A DNA stretch of 64,000 nucleotides from contig NZ_JNVB01000015.1 in the NCBI RefSeq assembly GCF_000770305.1, positions 1-64,000 on the forward strand. The letters are read 5' to 3'. Source of the stretch: Erwinia oleae. Lineage in GTDB: Bacteria; Pseudomonadota; Gammaproteobacteria; Enterobacterales; Enterobacteriaceae. The position numbers were made by a program, and so were the translations under genes. The notes under the pieces are model-generated. The model was not told where the DNA came from. It ran no database searches and saw only the letters and a list, made by a program, of their open reading frames with translations. Positions 6,955 through 18,447 of the stretch are shown here, one piece after another. The first letter of the stretch is position 1, and each line of letters begins with the position of its first letter.

Positions 6955-8235
6955 ATGAATACGCACACAATTGCGCCAAAACGCTGGTGGTACATCATGC
7001 CCATCGTGTTTATCACCTACAGTCTGGCGTATCTCGACAGAGCCAACTTCAGTTTTGCTTCTGCCGCCGGGATCAATGAGGATTTAGGCATCACCAAAGG
7101 CATGTCTTCGCTGCTGGGCGCGCTGTTTTTCCTCGGCTACTTCTTCTTTCAAATCCCCGGCGCTATCTATGCCGAACGTCGTAGCGTGAAAAAACTGGTG
7201 TTTATTTGCCTGCTGCTGTGGGGCGTTTGCGCCTCGCTGACCGGCGTGGTCAGTAATATTCCGATGCTGGCGGCGATCCGTTTCGTGCTCGGCGTGGTTG
7301 AGGCGGCGGTGATGCCCGCCATGCTTATTTATATCAGTAACTGGTTTACCAAATCAGAACGCTCCAGAGCCAATACTTTTCTGATCCTCGGTAATCCGGT
7401 CACCGTTTTGTGGATGTCGGTGGTGTCCGGCTATCTGATTGACGCCTTCGGCTGGCGCGAGATGTTCATTTTTGAAGGATTTCCGGCGGTGATTTGGGCG
7501 GTGGCCTGGTGGTTTATGGTGCAGGACAAACCAGCGCAGGCAAGATGGCTGAGTAACGAGGAGAAAGCGGCGCTTCAGGCGCAGTTGGAGAAAGAGCAGG
7601 AGAACATCAAAGCAGTGCGCAACTATGGTGAGGCTTTTCGCTCGCGCAATGTGATTATCCTGTGCGCTCAGTACTTTACGTGGAGCATTGGCGTATACGG
7701 CTTCGTGCTCTGGCTTCCTTCAATCCTGCGCAACGGCAGCCAGATGGGAATGGTCGAAGCGGGCTGGCTTTCCGCTGTGCCCTATCTTGCCGCCACGGTA
7801 GCGATGATCGTCGTCTCTTTTTTGTCGGACAAGCTGCAAAATCGCAAGCTGTTTGTCTGGCCGCTGCTGCTGGTTGGCGCGCTGGCGTTTTTAGGATCGT
7901 ATCTGGTGGGTGCCGGAAATTTCTGGCTGTCATTTACGCTGCTGACCATTGCCGGTGCGGCGATGTACGCGCCCTATGGCCCATTTTTCGCCATCATTCC
8001 CGAGATGCTGCCGCGTAACGTGGCCGGTGGCGCGATGGCGTTGATTAACGCGATGGGCGCGCTGGGTTCTTTCCTCGGCTCATGGGTGGTAGGTTATCTG
8101 AACGGCGCCACCGGCAACCCTTCAGCGTCGTATATCTTTATGGGTGCGTCGCTGCTGATTTCCGTCTGGCTAACGCTTATCGTCAGGCCCGCTAAAAACC
8201 ACCAGCCTGTCGTTCCCCATGAAGCGACACGATAA
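6955..8235 (+). CDS. kguT: MFS transporter, probable 2-ketogluconate permease
   Basis: The 426-residue, twelve-helix major facilitator of the anion:cation symporter (phthalate/glucarate permease) type has the family motif [10 protein letters not shown] in helix 1 and a central cytoplasmic loop rich in charged residues (about 205-230). It starts 2 bases after kguK, so the operon is compact. It is inferred to bring 2-ketogluconate across the inner membrane with protons. A glucarate or hexuronate substrate would be the main alternative. Confidence 0.8.
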   Translation: MNTHTIAPKRWWYIMPIVFITYSLAYLDRANFSFASAAGINEDLGITKGMSSLLGALFFLGYFFFQIPGAIYAERRSVKKLVFICLLLWGVCASLTGVVSNIPMLAAIRFVLGVVEAAVMPAMLIYISNWFTKSERSRANTFLILGNPVTVLWMSVVSGYLIDAFGWREMFIFEGFPAVIWAVAWWFMVQDKPAQARWLSNEEKAALQAQLEKEQENIKAVRNYGEAFRSRNVIILCAQYFTWSIGVYGFVLWLPSILRNGSQMGMVEAGWLSAVPYLAATVAMIVVSFLSDKLQNRKLFVWPLLLVGALAFLGSYLVGAGNFWLSFTLLTIAGAAMYAPYGPFFAIIPEMLPRNVAGGAMALINAMGALGSFLGSWVVGYLNGATGNPSASYIFMGASLLISVWLTLIVRPAKNHQPVVPHEATR

Positions 8236-8275
8236 GGCTGACGCCTTTCCTCTAATTGACCAACAGGGAGATAAC

Positions 8276-9250
8276 ATGAAACCTTCTGTGGTGCTGTATA
8301 AAGCGTTACCCGACGATTTGCGTGCGCGGCTGGATGCGCATTTTACCGTGACTGAAATCAGCGCACTGACGCCGGAAACGCTGAGCCAGCACGCCGATCT
8401 GTTCCGCGAGGCCGAAGGTATTTTAGGCTCCGGCGGCAAAGTTGATGGCGCATTTCTGGAAAAGGCGCCAAAGCTGCGCGCCGCCTCCACCGTGTCCGTT
8501 GGCTTTGATAATTTTGATGTCGATGCGCTGAACAACCGCGGCGTGGTGCTGATGCACACGCCGACCGTGCTGACCGACACCGTCGCCGACACCATGATGG
8601 CGCTGGTGCTTGCTACCGCGCGCCGCGTGGTGGAATCGGCCGATCGGGTCCGGGCGGGCGAATGGCAGGGCAGCATCAGTGACGACTGGTTCGGCATTGA
8701 CGTGCACCATAAAAAAATGGGCATTCTTGGCATGGGCCGCATCGGCCTGGCGCTGGCGCAGCGTGCGCACTTCGGCTTCAACATGCCCATTCTCTATAAT
8801 GCCCGTAAGCATCATGAAGAGGCGGAGCAGCGCTTTGATGCGCAGTATTGCGATCTGGATACGCTGCTGAAAGAGTCTGATTTTCTCTGTATCAGTCTGC
8901 CGCTGACCAATCAGACGCACCATCTGATTGGTCGCGAAGAACTGGCAAAAATGAAACGCAGCGCGGTGCTGATCAATGCCGGTCGCGGACCGGTGGTTGA
9001 TGAAGAGGCACTCATCGCCGCGTTGAAGGATCGCACGATTTACGCCGCCGGGCTGGATGTATTTGAGAAGGAGCCGCTGCCGGTTGATTCACCGTTATTG
9101 ACGATGCCGCAGGTTGTGGCGCTGCCGCATATCGGCTCCGCAACGCATGAAACCCGCTACGGCATGGCAAAGGATGCGGTGGAAAACCTGATTGCCGCAC
9201 TGACGGGCAAGGTAGAGAAAAACTGTGTGAATCCGCAGGTGCTTAAATAG
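8276..9250 (+). CDS. kguD: 6-phospho-2-ketogluconate reductase (D-2-hydroxyacid dehydrogenase)
   Basis: The 324-residue D-isomer-specific 2-hydroxyacid dehydrogenase has nucleotide motif GMGRIG (152-157) and the catalytic Arg237, Glu266 and His285. In the pathway it reduces 6-phospho-2-ketogluconate to 6-phosphogluconate, which enters the pentose phosphate or Entner-Doudoroff route. The start at 8276 is supported by GGGAG five bases upstream; an earlier in-frame start at 8219 would overlap kguT. The family is broad (it includes GhrB), but the operon fixes the likely substrate. Confidence 0.82.
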   Translation: MKPSVVLYKALPDDLRARLDAHFTVTEISALTPETLSQHADLFREAEGILGSGGKVDGAFLEKAPKLRAASTVSVGFDNFDVDALNNRGVVLMHTPTVLTDTVADTMMALVLATARRVVESADRVRAGEWQGSISDDWFGIDVHHKKMGILGMGRIGLALAQRAHFGFNMPILYNARKHHEEAEQRFDAQYCDLDTLLKESDFLCISLPLTNQTHHLIGREELAKMKRSAVLINAGRGPVVDEEALIAALKDRTIYAAGLDVFEKEPLPVDSPLLTMPQVVALPHIGSATHETRYGMAKDAVENLIAALTGKVEKNCVNPQVLK

Positions 9251-9310
9251 CAGCAAGGTCGGGGAAGGCAGGCCGATCGTAAGACGCAAAAAAGTCATCC
9301 ATGAAGGCCC

Positions 9311-9340
9311 GTCACGCGGCCTCCCTGCGCGTGACGTTTT
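9311..9340 (+). terminator. Terminator between convergent kgu and kdu operons
   Basis: The stem GTCACGCG (9311-9318) / CGCGTGAC (9328-9335) is followed by GTTTT. It sits between the 3' ends of kguD and kduD and could stop transcription from the left. Confidence 0.65.
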
Positions 9341-9367
9341 GCGCTACCTTCCACCGGCCGTTATCCT

Positions 9368-10129
9368 TTAGCGCGCCAGCCAGCCGCCGTCGACCGCCAC
9401 GGTGTAGCCGTTGATGTAGTCAGAAGCGGAAGACGCCAGGAACACCACCGGGCCTTTCAGATCCTCCGGCAGGCCCCAGCGCCCGGCAGGAATACGCTCC
9501 AGAATCGCCGCGCTGCGTTCTTCATCAGCCCGAAGCTGTTGCGTATTGTTGGTCGCCATGTAGCCAGGCGCTATAGCGTTGACGTTAATGCCGTGCTGCG
9601 CCCACTCGTTGGCCAGCAAACGCGTCACGCCCATTACCGCGCTTTTCGATGCGGTGTAGGAAGGAACGCGAATACCGCCCTGATAGGAGAGCATCGAGGC
9701 AATATTGATGATTTTCCCGCCCGTTCCCTGCTTAATGAACTGCTTTGCCACCGCCTGCGACATAAAGAATACCGATTTGATATTCAGATTCATGACGTCG
9801 TCCCAGTTCTTCTCGCTGAACTCAATGGCATCCTCCCGGCGAATAATGCCTGCGTTATTCACCAGGATATCGATGTTGCCACACTCAGCAACCGCCCGCT
9901 CAAGCAGGCCGGGGATGACATCTGTCTTGCTGAGATCCGCGGTCAGGCTGAGGAAGCGGCGGCCCAGAGCGGTCACACGCTCAATCGTTTCCACCGGCTC
10001 CACAATATTGATGCCGACGATGTCGCAGCCTGCTTCCGCCAGACCCACCGCCATACCCTGACCTAAACCGGTGTCGCAACCGGTCACCACGGCCACGCGT
10101 CCCTGTAGTTCAAATGCGTTTAAAATCAT
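9368..10129 (-). CDS. kduD: 2-dehydro-3-deoxy-D-gluconate 5-dehydrogenase
   Basis: The 253-residue short-chain dehydrogenase has the NAD motif TGCDTGLGQG near residue 16, NNAG (91-94) and catalytic Ser145, Tyr158 and Lys162. The sequence closely follows enterobacterial KduD. It reduces 2,5-diketo-3-deoxygluconate to 2-keto-3-deoxygluconate (KDG) in the breakdown of unsaturated uronates from pectin. It is the last gene of the operon yhcH-like/kdgT/kduI/kduD. Confidence 0.93.
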   Translation of the reverse strand: MILNAFELQGRVAVVTGCDTGLGQGMAVGLAEAGCDIVGINIVEPVETIERVTALGRRFLSLTADLSKTDVIPGLLERAVAECGNIDILVNNAGIIRREDAIEFSEKNWDDVMNLNIKSVFFMSQAVAKQFIKQGTGGKIINIASMLSYQGGIRVPSYTASKSAVMGVTRLLANEWAQHGINVNAIAPGYMATNNTQQLRADEERSAAILERIPAGRWGLPEDLKGPVVFLASSASDYINGYTVAVDGGWLAR

Positions 10130-10173
10130 AAAAAGCTCCTTAAATCAGCAGATTAATGTCAAAGGGAGAAGCC

Positions 10174-11010
10174 TTAGCGAATATCGCTGACTTTTACATG
10201 ATCCATGTCGTCGAAGACCTGGTTTTCGCCCACCATGCCCCAAATAAAGGTGTAGTTCTTTGTACCGACGCCAGTGTGAATCGACCAGCTTGGTGAAATG
10301 ACGGCCTGCTCGTTATGCACCAGCAGATGACGCGTTTCCTGCGGTTGTCCCATCATGTGGAACACGGCGGTTTCATCATCCATATTGAAGTAGAAGTACA
10401 CTTCCATGCGGCGGTCGTGGGTATGACACGGCATGGTGTTCCACAGGTTGCCTTCCGCCAGTTCCGTCAGGCCCATTGTTAACTGGCAGGTGGTGAGCAC
10501 GTCGGGCACCAGGTATTTATTAATGGTGCGCAGGTTGCTGGTTTGCGGGCTGCCCAGCGTTTGCGGCGAAACCCGATCGCGGGTTACCAGGGTAGTGGGA
10601 TACGTGGTGTGCGCCGGTGCGCTGTTGTAGTAAAACTTCGCCGGCTGCGCTGCGCTGGTGCTGCTGAACACCACCTCTTCCGCGCCTTTGCCCACGTACA
10701 GCGCCTCTTTATTGCCCACTTCGTAGCAGTGACCGTCAACGGTTATCGCGCCCGGCCCGCCGATGTTGATCACCCCTAACTCACGACGCTCCAGGAAGTA
10801 GCTCACGCCAAACGCTTTGCCGGCGTCCGCCGCCAGCGCGACGGTTGTGCTGACCGGCATCACACCGCCGATAACGATGCGATCGATATGGCTGTAGGTC
10901 ATGGTGTAAGTATCAGCGTCGAAGATTTTTTCGATCAGGAACTCACTGCGCAGCCCTTGGGTATCGAGACGTTTTGCGTGATCGCTGTGAATGCTTTGAC
11001 GAACTTGCAT
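10174..11010 (-). CDS. kduI: 5-dehydro-4-deoxy-D-glucuronate isomerase
   Basis: The 278-residue cupin-fold isomerase has the zinc ligands His196, His198, Glu203 and His245 all in place ([12 protein letters not shown] and SWSIHTGVG). It converts 5-keto-4-deoxyuronate to 2,5-diketo-3-deoxygluconate, the step just before KduD. Gene order kduI-kduD and a 44-base gap indicate co-transcription. Confidence 0.94.
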   Translation of the reverse strand: MQVRQSIHSDHAKRLDTQGLRSEFLIEKIFDADTYTMTYSHIDRIVIGGVMPVSTTVALAADAGKAFGVSYFLERRELGVINIGGPGAITVDGHCYEVGNKEALYVGKGAEEVVFSSTSAAQPAKFYYNSAPAHTTYPTTLVTRDRVSPQTLGSPQTSNLRTINKYLVPDVLTTCQLTMGLTELAEGNLWNTMPCHTHDRRMEVYFYFNMDDETAVFHMMGQPQETRHLLVHNEQAVISPSWSIHTGVGTKNYTFIWGMVGENQVFDDMDHVKVSDIR

Positions 11011-11059
11011 AGTGTTACCTTTTTGTCAGGGACGGCAGCCGCCGTCCGTTACGAATACG

Positions 11060-12061
11060 TTAGCGCTTGCCGCTCTGCGTGGCGTTAACGATCACCACAC
11101 GCTTGTCATGCTGCGGCGCGCTACAGTGTTTTGACCACAGGGCGGTGAAGATCGGCACCAGCACCGAGGTGACGATAACCGAGGTGGCGACCAGCGCCGT
11201 GGCGGCCGGCGCCATCGGACTGAAGTGCGGCACCATCTCTGCAATCAGCACCGGCGTGGCCACGGCAGCGCCTGCCGAACTGGAGGCCGCCACGCCCGCC
11301 GTACCGTTACCGCCACCGATAAGCTTGTCGGCGATAATCAGCGGAATACCGGTCACGATGATGACGCCCAGGCCCAGCAGGCAGCCCAGCAGGCCGGTAT
11401 CCAGAATCACGCCCAGGTTGATGGTGTTGCCCAGTGCGAAGCCAAAGAAAGGGATCAGCGTTTGCACGGCTTTGCTGAAGAACTCGCGCAGATCCTCATC
11501 CAGATTGCCCAGCGCGAAACCCGCGAGGAAAGGCAGCACCGCACCAACAAAGACGTGCGGTTCAAAGGAAGCGATGCCTGCCGTGCCGAGGATCACCATC
11601 GTCATCAGCGGACCAGACTCAATCGACATCAGTACAAAGGCGCCCGCTTCTTCTTTGCTGCCGTACTGCTGCATCAGCGAGGCATACAGGCCGCCGTTGG
11701 TCATATCCATGGCAGCGACAATCGCCAGCGTGGACAAACCGGCAAAGAAGCCGACCTCCACGCCGTTTTCGGGAATAACGCGCGATGCTATCGCCGCCAC
11801 GACCCAGGCGGTGGCGATCTTCGTCACCACCAGCGTGCCGGACTTACGCAGCACGGTGCCGGTCGCCTTCAGTTTGATCGAGGCGCCCATGCACAAAAAC
11901 CAGACGGCGAGGATCGGCACCGTGCCGCTCATCAGTCCGTTGGTGAACGATCCGAAATATTTGCCCGAACCGGGCGCCAGCGTATGAATAATTGCACCAA
12001 GGAACAGAGGAACCAGCATCATCCCGCCAGGGATTTTTTCAATGCTTTGTTTGATTTTCAT
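11060..12061 (-). CDS. kdgT: 2-keto-3-deoxygluconate permease
   Basis: This is a hydrophobic KdgT-family transporter of about ten helices. The opening [20 protein letters not shown] and the blocks [15 protein letters not shown] and [16 protein letters not shown] are typical. The start is set at ATG 12061, eight bases after GGTGA; an ATG two codons earlier is too close to that site. It imports KDG by proton symport for the downstream KDG pathway. The encoded protein has 333 residues. Confidence 0.92.
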   Translation of the reverse strand: MKIKQSIEKIPGGMMLVPLFLGAIIHTLAPGSGKYFGSFTNGLMSGTVPILAVWFLCMGASIKLKATGTVLRKSGTLVVTKIATAWVVAAIASRVIPENGVEVGFFAGLSTLAIVAAMDMTNGGLYASLMQQYGSKEEAGAFVLMSIESGPLMTMVILGTAGIASFEPHVFVGAVLPFLAGFALGNLDEDLREFFSKAVQTLIPFFGFALGNTINLGVILDTGLLGCLLGLGVIIVTGIPLIIADKLIGGGNGTAGVAASSSAGAAVATPVLIAEMVPHFSPMAPAATALVATSVIVTSVLVPIFTALWSKHCSAPQHDKRVVIVNATQSGKR

Positions 12062-12148
12062 AATCATTTCACCCGGTTTAATTTTTTGGCGTAGGGGAAT
12101 ACCGCCACGTATGTGGTTTAAAGAGAAAAGCCTGAGTAATAGGGCTGT

Positions 12149-12622
12149 TTATTCGAGAATAGTCATTCTGACTTTTAAGACGGCTTTTTTAATTTTCTCT
12201 GAGGTGTCGTTTACGGCACATAACGGACGGTGTAATTCATGCGGGAAAAACACCACAAAGTTGCCGGGCCGCATCGTTAAAAACTGCTCGCCGGGAATAT
12301 GCTGAAAGAAAGCGATATCCTGCTCCTCAAGGCGATCGTCATCCGCTGCCTCAACGCACTGCGTCAGGCCAAACCCCATCTTCTCCGTGCCTTCTAACAG
12401 GATTTGCACATCCAGGTACTGATGATGAAGCTCCGCCGCTCGCGCCGCCTGCGGCTCAGTCATCGGGCTGGAGACAAGCAGGAAAACGTCATCACCCTCA
12501 ATCTGATAGCGTCCATCGGCGGGACGGGTCTCAATGACGCTGAGCGCCTGCTCAACGAAATGCTTAAGTTTTTCAGAAAGTCCCTTTACCTGCTGATAAT
12601 CCAGAATACTGGCCGCTATCAT
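12149..12622 (-). CDS. YhcH/YjgK/YiaL family protein (DUF386)
   Basis: The 157-residue cupin-like protein has the family hallmarks HHQYLDVQILLEGTEKMGF and FFPHELHRPLC, the latter carrying probable metal-binding His and Glu residues. Members are often encoded with sugar-acid genes and may act on a sugar epimer or anomer; the reaction is not established. Here it leads the kdgT-kduI-kduD operon, suggesting a role in handling unsaturated uronate or KDG intermediates. Confidence 0.85.
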   Translation of the reverse strand: MIAASILDYQQVKGLSEKLKHFVEQALSVIETRPADGRYQIEGDDVFLLVSSPMTEPQAARAAELHHQYLDVQILLEGTEKMGFGLTQCVEAADDDRLEEQDIAFFQHIPGEQFLTMRPGNFVVFFPHELHRPLCAVNDTSEKIKKAVLKVRMTILE

Positions 12623-12769
12623 CGTTTTCTTTCCGCAGAGAAGTTAATCCCAACAAGCGATACGGCTGGCTTGCCCTTATTTTCTGCTGCCAACTATAGC
12701 GAAACCACCCACAGGAAAAACGTGATCGTTGTCGAACAAAATATATTTACGGTACATTATTTTTATAAA

Positions 12770-12788
12770 AATAAAACATTGTTTCATT
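12770..12788 (-). promoter_or_regulatory. KdgR operator
   Basis: AATAAAACATTGTTTCATT is a near-symmetric site fitting the KdgR box pattern AATRAAAYNNYRTTTYATT at every position. It lies about 150 bases upstream of the yhcH-like gene, so the yhcH/kdgT/kduID operon should be repressed by KdgR and induced by KDG. The rest of the 12623-12950 gap carries AT-rich promoter-like sequence but no gene. Confidence 0.75.
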
Positions 12789-12950
12789 TTTACATTCATT
12801 TGTTGTTAAAAACAAAGATTTAGATTAACAACGCTTTTACAGATTAAAAGCGCAGCATTAACAGCGCCCGGCATTGGCCCGGGTTTGCATCATCACCGGC
12901 CTGACGCTAAGGTGAGCGTCTGGATAACATTAACAGGCTGTTGACACGCT

Positions 12951-14201
12951 ATGAGCTTTTCCGCCTTCGGTGACAAATTTACGCGGCATACGGGCATTAC
13001 TCGCCTGATGGAAGATATGGGTGAAGGACTACGCACGCCGGGCGCGGTGATGCTTGGCGGCGGAAATCCCGCGCAGATCCCTGAAATGAATGCCTATTTT
13101 CAGCAGTTGTTACAGGAGATGCAGCAAGACGGCTCGCTGACGGAGGCGCTTTGTAACTATGACGGGCCGCGCGGCAAATCTACGTTACTGGTCTCGCTTG
13201 CCAGGCTGCTGCGCGACGAGCTGGGCTGGGAAGTCAGCCCGCAGAACATCGCCCTGACCAACGGCAGCCAGAGCGCCTTCTTTTATCTTTTTAATCTTTA
13301 CGCCGGCCGACGTGCCGACGGCAGCAGAAAGCGCGTGCTGTTCCCGCTGGCACCGGAGTACCTTGGCTATGCCGATGCCGGGCTGGATGAGGAGCTGTTC
13401 GTCTCCGTCAGGCCGGATATCGAAATGCTGCCGCACGGGCAGTTCAAATATCACGTGGATTTTGAACATCTGCATATCACCGACGATATCGGGCTGGTCT
13501 GCGTTTCCCGCCCGACCAACCCGACCGGCAACGTCATCACCGATGAAGAACTGATGAAGCTGGACGTGCTGGCGCAGCAGCATGACGTTCCCCTGCTGAT
13601 TGATAATGCCTATGGCGTTCCCTTTCCCGGCATTATCTTCAGCGAGGCGCGGCCGCTGTGGAACCCCAATATTATTCTCTGCATGAGCCTGTCCAAACTG
13701 GGCCTGCCCGGCACGCGCTGCGGCATTGTGATTGCAGATGAAAAGATCATTAACGCAATCAGCAATATGAACGGCATTATCAGCCTGGCGCCGGGCAGCA
13801 TTGGCCCGGCGATTGCCCATCAGATGATCCAGCGCGGCGATCTGCTGCGGCTGTCGGAAACGGTGATCCGCCCGTTTTACCAACAGCGAGTGAATGAAAC
13901 CATTGCGCTAATCCGTCGCTATCTGCCGGAAGATCGCTGCCTGATACATAAACCGGAAGGCGCGATTTTTCTCTGGCTCTGGTTCAAAGATCTGCCAATT
14001 ACCACGGAAGTGCTTTATCAGCGTCTTAAAAAGCGTGGCGTGCTGATGGTGCCGGGCCACTTCTTCTTTCCGGGGCTGGAGCATGAATGGCCGCACACGC
14101 ATCAGTGTATGCGCATGAACTACGTGCCGGACAGCGACATCATTGAGAAAGGCATCGCGATACTGGCCGCGGAGATTGCGAACGCGCATCGTGAAGGATA
14201 A
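12951..14201 (+). CDS. avtA: Valine--pyruvate aminotransferase
   Basis: The 416-residue fold-type I PLP aminotransferase has the enterobacterial AvtA opening MSFSAFGDKFTRHTGITRLM, the block SRPTNPTGN and the PLP-binding Lys249 in SLSKLGLPGTR. It makes L-valine or alanine by transamination with pyruvate in the cytoplasm. It is a single-gene unit read away from the kdu operon and followed by a strong terminator. Confidence 0.94.
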   Translation: MSFSAFGDKFTRHTGITRLMEDMGEGLRTPGAVMLGGGNPAQIPEMNAYFQQLLQEMQQDGSLTEALCNYDGPRGKSTLLVSLARLLRDELGWEVSPQNIALTNGSQSAFFYLFNLYAGRRADGSRKRVLFPLAPEYLGYADAGLDEELFVSVRPDIEMLPHGQFKYHVDFEHLHITDDIGLVCVSRPTNPTGNVITDEELMKLDVLAQQHDVPLLIDNAYGVPFPGIIFSEARPLWNPNIILCMSLSKLGLPGTRCGIVIADEKIINAISNMNGIISLAPGSIGPAIAHQMIQRGDLLRLSETVIRPFYQQRVNETIALIRRYLPEDRCLIHKPEGAIFLWLWFKDLPITTEVLYQRLKKRGVLMVPGHFFFPGLEHEWPHTHQCMRMNYVPDSDIIEKGIAILAAEIANAHREG

Positions 14202-14229
14202 AAAAAGGCCGCTGATGCGGCCTTTTTTT
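14200..14229. terminator. Bidirectional terminator after avtA
   Basis: The stem GGCCGC / GCGGCC with loop TGAT is flanked by A7 on the left and T7 on the right. It can serve avtA from the left and the amino-acid ABC operon from the right. Confidence 0.85.
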
Positions 14230-14243
14230 GCGGTTCCAGCCCG

Positions 14244-14912
14244 TTACTGCTGATAAAGCAGCCGACGCTCAACCGTTCTGGCCAGTATCACAACCACGGT
14301 GATAATCGCCAGATAGACCAGTGCGGCAAACAGATAGGCTTTAAAAAACTCGAAGTTTGCAGAGGCCACCTCCTGAATACGCGCAAAAAATTCAGGATAT
14401 TGAATAAGAAAGGCGATGGTGCTGTCTTTAATATTATTAATGATCTGATTGGTCAAGGCGGGTACAGAGGTGATCAGCACCTGCGGCAATAAAATTAAGC
14501 GAAAACACTGCCAGCGGCTGAATCCCTGTACCGTCGCGGCTTCGGCCTCTGAAGGGCTCAATGAGTTAAAGGCGGTTGTCATATAGGCCGCATTATAGGC
14601 GCCTACGTTGAGGGTGAAACCGACCAGCGCCACGGTGAAAGAAGAGAGAAACAGACCGGCCTGAGGCAGGCCGTAGTAAATAACAAACAAAATAATAATC
14701 AGCGGCGTCCCGATAAAAAAATCCATGTAGAACGCCGTCAGCTTTTTAATAAGCGGTCGCGGGCTGAGGCTCAGGAAAAAAATAATAATTCCCCAAAAAA
14801 AACCGGTCACTGAAACCGCGACGGCCAGTTTCAGCGTTTCTTTCACACCGTCCAGCACCAGCGGAAATTGCTCTTTCAGCTCACTGAAAAAATCCACCCA
14901 TCCGGCCAGCAT
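14244..14912 (-). CDS. Polar amino-acid ABC transporter permease 2
   Basis: The 222-residue HisM/HisQ-type inner-membrane permease has about five helices and the EAA-loop region SPSEAEAATVQGFSRWQCFRLILLPQ. The ATG at 14912 is chosen: it lies one base after the ATPase stop (TAATATG) with GGGGGCGAG as ribosome site, while the longer frame to 15041 would run inside the ATPase gene. It is the last gene of a four-gene operon. The substrate is an amino acid or related compound but cannot be named. Confidence 0.85.
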   Translation of the reverse strand: MLAGWVDFFSELKEQFPLVLDGVKETLKLAVAVSVTGFFWGIIIFFLSLSPRPLIKKLTAFYMDFFIGTPLIIILFVIYYGLPQAGLFLSSFTVALVGFTLNVGAYNAAYMTTAFNSLSPSEAEAATVQGFSRWQCFRLILLPQVLITSVPALTNQIINNIKDSTIAFLIQYPEFFARIQEVASANFEFFKAYLFAALVYLAIITVVVILARTVERRLLYQQ

Positions 14913-14913
14913 A

Positions 14914-15616
14914 TTACTCGCCCCCAAAAAAACGGCGAATGTCCGCATCCGATCCGGATGATGAGAGTTGTTTAAACGAACCTTCGGCAGCGATGCGGCC
15001 ATGATTAAGGAAAGTGACCCGGTCAGAGAGTTGCTCAGCAAGTCTTACGTCGTGCGTTACGCATAAAATGGTCACTTTTCGCCCGTGCAGGCTGCCAATC
15101 AGCGATCCCACCTCACGCGTCATCAGCGGATCGAGTGCCGAAGTGGGTTCGTCAAAAACGATAACTTCGGGATCGGTTGCCAGGGCACGGCTCAGCGCCA
15201 CACGCTGCTGTTGCCCGCCGGAAAGCTGAGAAGGATATTTTTTACTGTGGGGCGCCATTCCCAGTTTCTCCAGTTCATCCAGCGCCTTATCTCTGGCGCG
15301 GGCAGGCGACATATTAAACACTTTCCGCAGCGCCAGCGTAATATTATCGGTGACGTTCAGATGCCGATAGAGCGCATAATTCTGGAAAACAAAGCCAACT
15401 TTTTTTCTGAATTCAAGCGTATTAAAATTTTTGTCGTGGATGTTTTTTTGGTGAAAAAGGATGTCGCCTGCATCCGGCTTATCGAGTTTCGCCAGGCAGC
15501 GCAGGAGCGTGGTTTTGCCGCACCCTGACGGGCCCATGATGATTTTCACCTCGCCAGCTTCGATGGTTAAACTAATGCTGTCGAGTATTTTTTTATTGCC
15601 CAGTGTCTTACTGACG

Positions 15617-15639
<23 letters not shown>
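14914..15639 (-). CDS. Polar amino-acid ABC transporter ATP-binding protein
   Basis: The 241-residue GlnQ/HisP-type ATPase has Walker A GPSGCGKTT (36-44), signature LSGGQQQR, Walker B VIVFDEPTSALD and the switch His in CVTHD. It energises the transporter formed by the two flanking permeases. Its start overlaps the upstream permease gene by 23 bases. Confidence 0.9.
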
Positions 15640-17097
<1,458 letters not shown>

Positions 17098-17394
17098 TTA
17101 ATTATCAGAGGTAACGATAATACCGCCACAGGTATGAATCAGAGATGCCCTGCTCCTGACCGCACGGTTCTTGAGAGCATGACGACGCTGTTTCTCATGT
17201 TTTATCTTTCTGCTAAAAAAGTAACAGCTATGTGGCAAGTTTTTCAGGGAAGTTCCATACGATTTTATTATGAAGTGTAGCTGAAAATAAAAGCGCTGAG
17301 GATAGGGTGATGGCGAAACGATTAATGCAGACCTGGCGGAGAATATTTTGGCGGGGCGGAAAAAGTCGGGCCGCACAATGCGGCCCGACATCAA

Positions 17395-17811
17395 TTATTT
17401 AACGATCTCAATACGGCGCGGCTTGTTCGCTTCCGGCACCACGCGCTCCAAATCAATATAGAGCAGGCCGTTTTCCAGACGGGCGTCGCGAATATTCACG
17501 TGCTCAGCTAACTGGAATTTCCGCTCAAAGTTGCGTTCGGCAATGCCCTGATACAGGTAAGTGCGCTCCTGTTGCTCTTCGGGGTGCGCGCCGCGAACGG
17601 TCAGCAGGTTGTCATGGGCGGTGATTTCCAGCTCTTCCTGAGCGAAACCGGCCACGGCAATGGTAATACGGTACTGGTTCTCTGCTACCAGCTCGACGTT
17701 ATACGGAGGGTAGCCGCCATTGCTCTGATTCTGGTTGGATTCCAGCAGGTTGATAAGGCGGTCAAAACCAATTGATGAACGATAAAGTGGGGCAAGATCG
17801 AAATTACGCAT
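17395..17811 (-). CDS. ibpA: Small heat-shock protein IbpA
   Basis: The 138-residue Hsp20/alpha-crystallin protein opens [20 protein letters not shown] and ends PRRIEIVK, with the C-terminal IEI anchor motif. It holds unfolded proteins at aggregates for later release by DnaK/ClpB. E. coli has an ibpA-ibpB pair; here no ibpB follows, as in Erwiniaceae. Residues 66 and 109 are His and Asp (Gln and Gly in E. coli). I recall these as the substitutions linked to single-protein function in this family. Expression is controlled by a sigma-32 promoter and a thermosensing leader. Confidence 0.94.
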   Translation of the reverse strand: MRNFDLAPLYRSSIGFDRLINLLESNQNQSNGGYPPYNVELVAENQYRITIAVAGFAQEELEITAHDNLLTVRGAHPEEQQERTYLYQGIAERNFERKFQLAEHVNIRDARLENGLLYIDLERVVPEANKPRRIEIVK

Positions 17812-17914
17812 TGTAACGACTCCTGAGTTTCAGCGAGAAGATGATTCAGACCCTCCACAATGGACGGGTCACCGGCCCCAAAGCGGTACCCTGTCGGCGT
17901 ACGCTGTGTGACCT
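17812..17914 (-). promoter_or_regulatory. ROSE-like RNA thermometer in ibpA leader
   Basis: The leader is about 100 bases. Its last hairpin (17820-17837) pairs CUC-G-CUGA with UCAG-GAG around loop AAC, hiding the AGGAG ribosome site and leaving one bulged G. This is the hallmark of ROSE-type thermometers in ibpA-like genes, which melt on heat shock to allow translation. Confidence 0.7.
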
Positions 17915-17920
17915 GATAAG

Positions 17921-17950
17921 TAAAATGGTGACGGGTAAGCCGCTTTCAAG
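17921..17950 (-). promoter_or_regulatory. ibpA: Sigma-32 (RpoH) promoter of ibpA
   Basis: The minus strand reads CTTGAAA (17950-17944), 13 bases, then CACCATTTTA (17930-17921). This is close to the heat-shock consensus CTTGAAA / CCCCATnTA. Confidence 0.8.
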
Positions 17951-18099
17951 AGGCGCAAATGCAATTTTTTTTACCCTCGCAGCGTGGATGACATACACTC
18001 AGAGAAGAATTTGCCGGGCCTCTGCATAAATCACCAAAGAGTGACCGTCCGGTAATCATAATCAGACCGGCGCCTGCCGTGACTGAAGGGATGATGAAT

Positions 18100-18447
18100 A
18101 TGATAGCTTTCAAAACGTGCCGTCTCGCCGGGCTTTTGGCCTGCCTTTCCGTAACCAGCTGCGCCAGCGTTATGTCCCACACCGGGCCGGATCAGGGATA
18201 TTATCCCGGCACCCGCGCCAGTGCAGCAACGGTTGCCGACAGCAACAGCGGCTGGGTGATGCGTCCGCTTGCCGCCATCGATCTTCCTTTTTCCGCCGTT
18301 CTCGATACGCTGCTGCTGCCGTGGGATTACTATCGTTCCGACAGCGACAGAGCGAATGATTCACCGCGTGCGCGCGTGCTGCGCAGCGAAAAACTGAATC
18401 ATACCGATGAAGGCCTGGCGCAGTCGGCACCGTTTCCGAAGCATTAA
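18100..18447 (+). CDS. yidQ: YidQ/YceK family lipoprotein (DUF1375)
   Basis: This is a 115-residue small lipoprotein with start MIAFKTCRLAGLLACLSV and lipobox SVTSC, giving a lipid-anchored mature protein. SVMSHTGP, YYPGTRAS and a C-terminal LLPWDYYRSDSD block match YidQ. ATG 18100 is chosen for its spacing from GAAGGG; earlier in-frame starts exist. Function is unknown; it is a neighbour of ibpA as in E. coli, and convergent with yidR with a 4-base overlap. Confidence 0.85.
   Translation: MIAFKTCRLAGLLACLSVTSCASVMSHTGPDQGYYPGTRASAATVADSNSGWVMRPLAAIDLPFSAVLDTLLLPWDYYRSDSDRANDSPRARVLRSEKLNHTDEGLAQSAPFPKH

Noticed and set aside
17098-17394. 98-codon minus frame upstream of the amino-acid binding protein
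   Set aside because: Basic, low-complexity translation in a promoter region; no domain and no ribosome site.
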